The notes beneath the pieces were generated by a model that saw nothing but the letters and a program-made list of their open reading frames with translations, did no database searches and was not told where the DNA came from. DNA of 6,020 nucleotides from an uncultured Eubacteriales bacterium (GTDB taxonomy: Bacteria > Bacillota > Clostridia > Oscillospirales > Oscillospiraceae), in assembly GCA_900550585.1 (NCBI GenBank), contig URST01000101.1, positions 1 through 6,020 on the forward strand, given 5' to 3'. Both the position numbers and the translations under genes were made by a program. Numbering within the stretch: the stretch's first letter is position 1; the number at the start of each line of letters is the position of its first letter. Shown one piece after another: positions 5,458 through 6,020 of this stretch.

Positions 5458-6020
5458 ATGCCGGAAGAAGCTGTCCGCTGTAAGCGCCGCCTTTCGTCTT
5501 TTCAAATTATCATATTAGGCTTTGCCGGGGTCATTCTGCTGGGTGCGCTGCTGCTGATGCTGCCGCTCTCCACAACAGCCGGGTGCGTAACGCCATTTCA
5601 TGAAGCGCTTTTCACCGCGACCTCCGCTGTTTGTGTAACGGGGCTTGTGGTGCAGGACACCGGCAGCTATTGGTCGGGCTTTGGTCAGACGGTGATCCTG
5701 ACGCTGATTCAGATAGGCGGGCTTGGTGTTGTCACCGTGGCGGCATCGGTTGCGCTGCTGTCCGGGCGAAAAATCTCTCTGATGCAGCGCAGCACCATGA
5801 AGGATGCAATTTCAGCACCAAAGGTAGGCGGAATCGTCCGTCTGACACGCTTCATCTTGCGAGGGACGTTTCTGATTGAACTGCTGGGGGTGCTTGCCAT
5901 GCTGCCGGCGTTCTGCCGGGACTATGGATGGCGCGGCGTCTGGATGGCGGTGTTTCATTCCATATCTGCTTTTTGCAACGCCGGATTTGACATTCTTGGG
6001 ACAGAAAACAATCTCTATCC
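5458..6020 (+). CDS. ktrB: KtrB/TrkH-family potassium uptake channel subunit (N-terminal part, runs off the window)
   Basis: This is an integral membrane K+ (or Na+-coupled K+) translocating subunit; 187 complete codons are visible of an expected 440-480. A short cytoplasmic N-terminus (to about residue 14) is followed by TM helix 1 (about 15-38) and then the first pore loop, FTATSAVCVTGLVVQDT (52-68), with selectivity-filter Gly62. The next helix, VILTLIQIGGLGVVT, is the hallmark helix of the family. The second pore repeat appears near the end as FHSISAFCNAGFD (166-178), with filter Gly176. The direct start with one TM pair before the pore resembles KtrB of Firmicutes more than E. coli TrkH, which has an extra N-terminal pair. 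The ATG at 5458 has GGAGG at 5442-5446, a slightly long 11-nt spacing. A KtrA/TrkA nucleotide-binding partner would be expected beyond the window. Because the frame has no stop in the window, it is easy to miss. Confidence 0.93.
   Translation, partial: MPEEAVRCKRRLSSFQIIILGFAGVILLGALLLMLPLSTTAGCVTPFHEALFTATSAVCVTGLVVQDTGSYWSGFGQTVILTLIQIGGLGVVTVAASVALLSGRKISLMQRSTMKDAISAPKVGGIVRLTRFILRGTFLIELLGVLAMLPAFCRDYGWRGVWMAVFHSISAFCNAGFDILGTENNLY

Noticed and set aside
1..6020. CRISPR array, phage structural genes, toxin-antitoxin pair or defence genes
   Set aside because: No regularly spaced repeats and no proteins resembling these systems were found on either strand.

Overview
The window looks like chromosome from a gut-type, fairly GC-rich member of the Clostridia (Oscillospiraceae-like). 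This is an inference. It rests on strong AGGAGG-type ribosome binding sites, a three-gene xanthine dehydrogenase operon, an ECF sigma / membrane anti-sigma pair of clostridial style, and a TnpV gene of a family typical of clostridial mobile elements. Species cannot be told from the sequence alone.

Left part (1-2810, + strand): the 3' end of xdhA (molybdopterin subunit), then complete xdhB (FAD subunit) and xdhC (two [2Fe-2S] clusters). The spacing is tight (13 nt, then a 1-nt overlap), and a hairpin follows xdhC. Together the three encode one molybdenum hydroxylase in which electrons pass from the Mo centre through the two Fe-S clusters to FAD. The likely role is purine (xanthine/hypoxanthine) oxidation.

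Middle (2820-4607, - strand): a convergent two-gene operon. An ECF sigma-70 factor overlaps by 25 nt a 381-residue single-pass membrane protein that is most likely its anti-sigma/sensor partner. The hairpin at 2774-2803 lies between the two convergent operons and can serve both. A possible promoter sits directly before the sigma gene and casts doubt on its first ATG as the start.

Boundary (4624-4674): on the - strand there is a 23-nt fragment matching the 3' end of a tRNA gene (T-loop, 3' T-stem strand, 3' acceptor strand, discriminator, CCA), followed at once by a strong intrinsic terminator. The 5' part of the tRNA is absent. This is what the distal attachment site of an element integrated into a tRNA 3' end looks like. 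The host side would be on the left and the inserted DNA on the right.

Right part (4675-6020): an AT-rich stretch with short direct repeats, a tnpV gene with a hairpin after it, an intergenic stretch with no further gene, and the start of a KtrB/TrkH-type potassium channel subunit that runs off the window. Base composition drops sharply at the tRNA fragment. By hand count, one 60-nt line in xdhB has 42 G+C, the line at 4681-4740 has 19, and a line in ktrB (5581-5640) has 33. No new biochemical system is evident. The most interesting items are the probable attachment site and the sigma/anti-sigma module with an unassigned extracytoplasmic domain.
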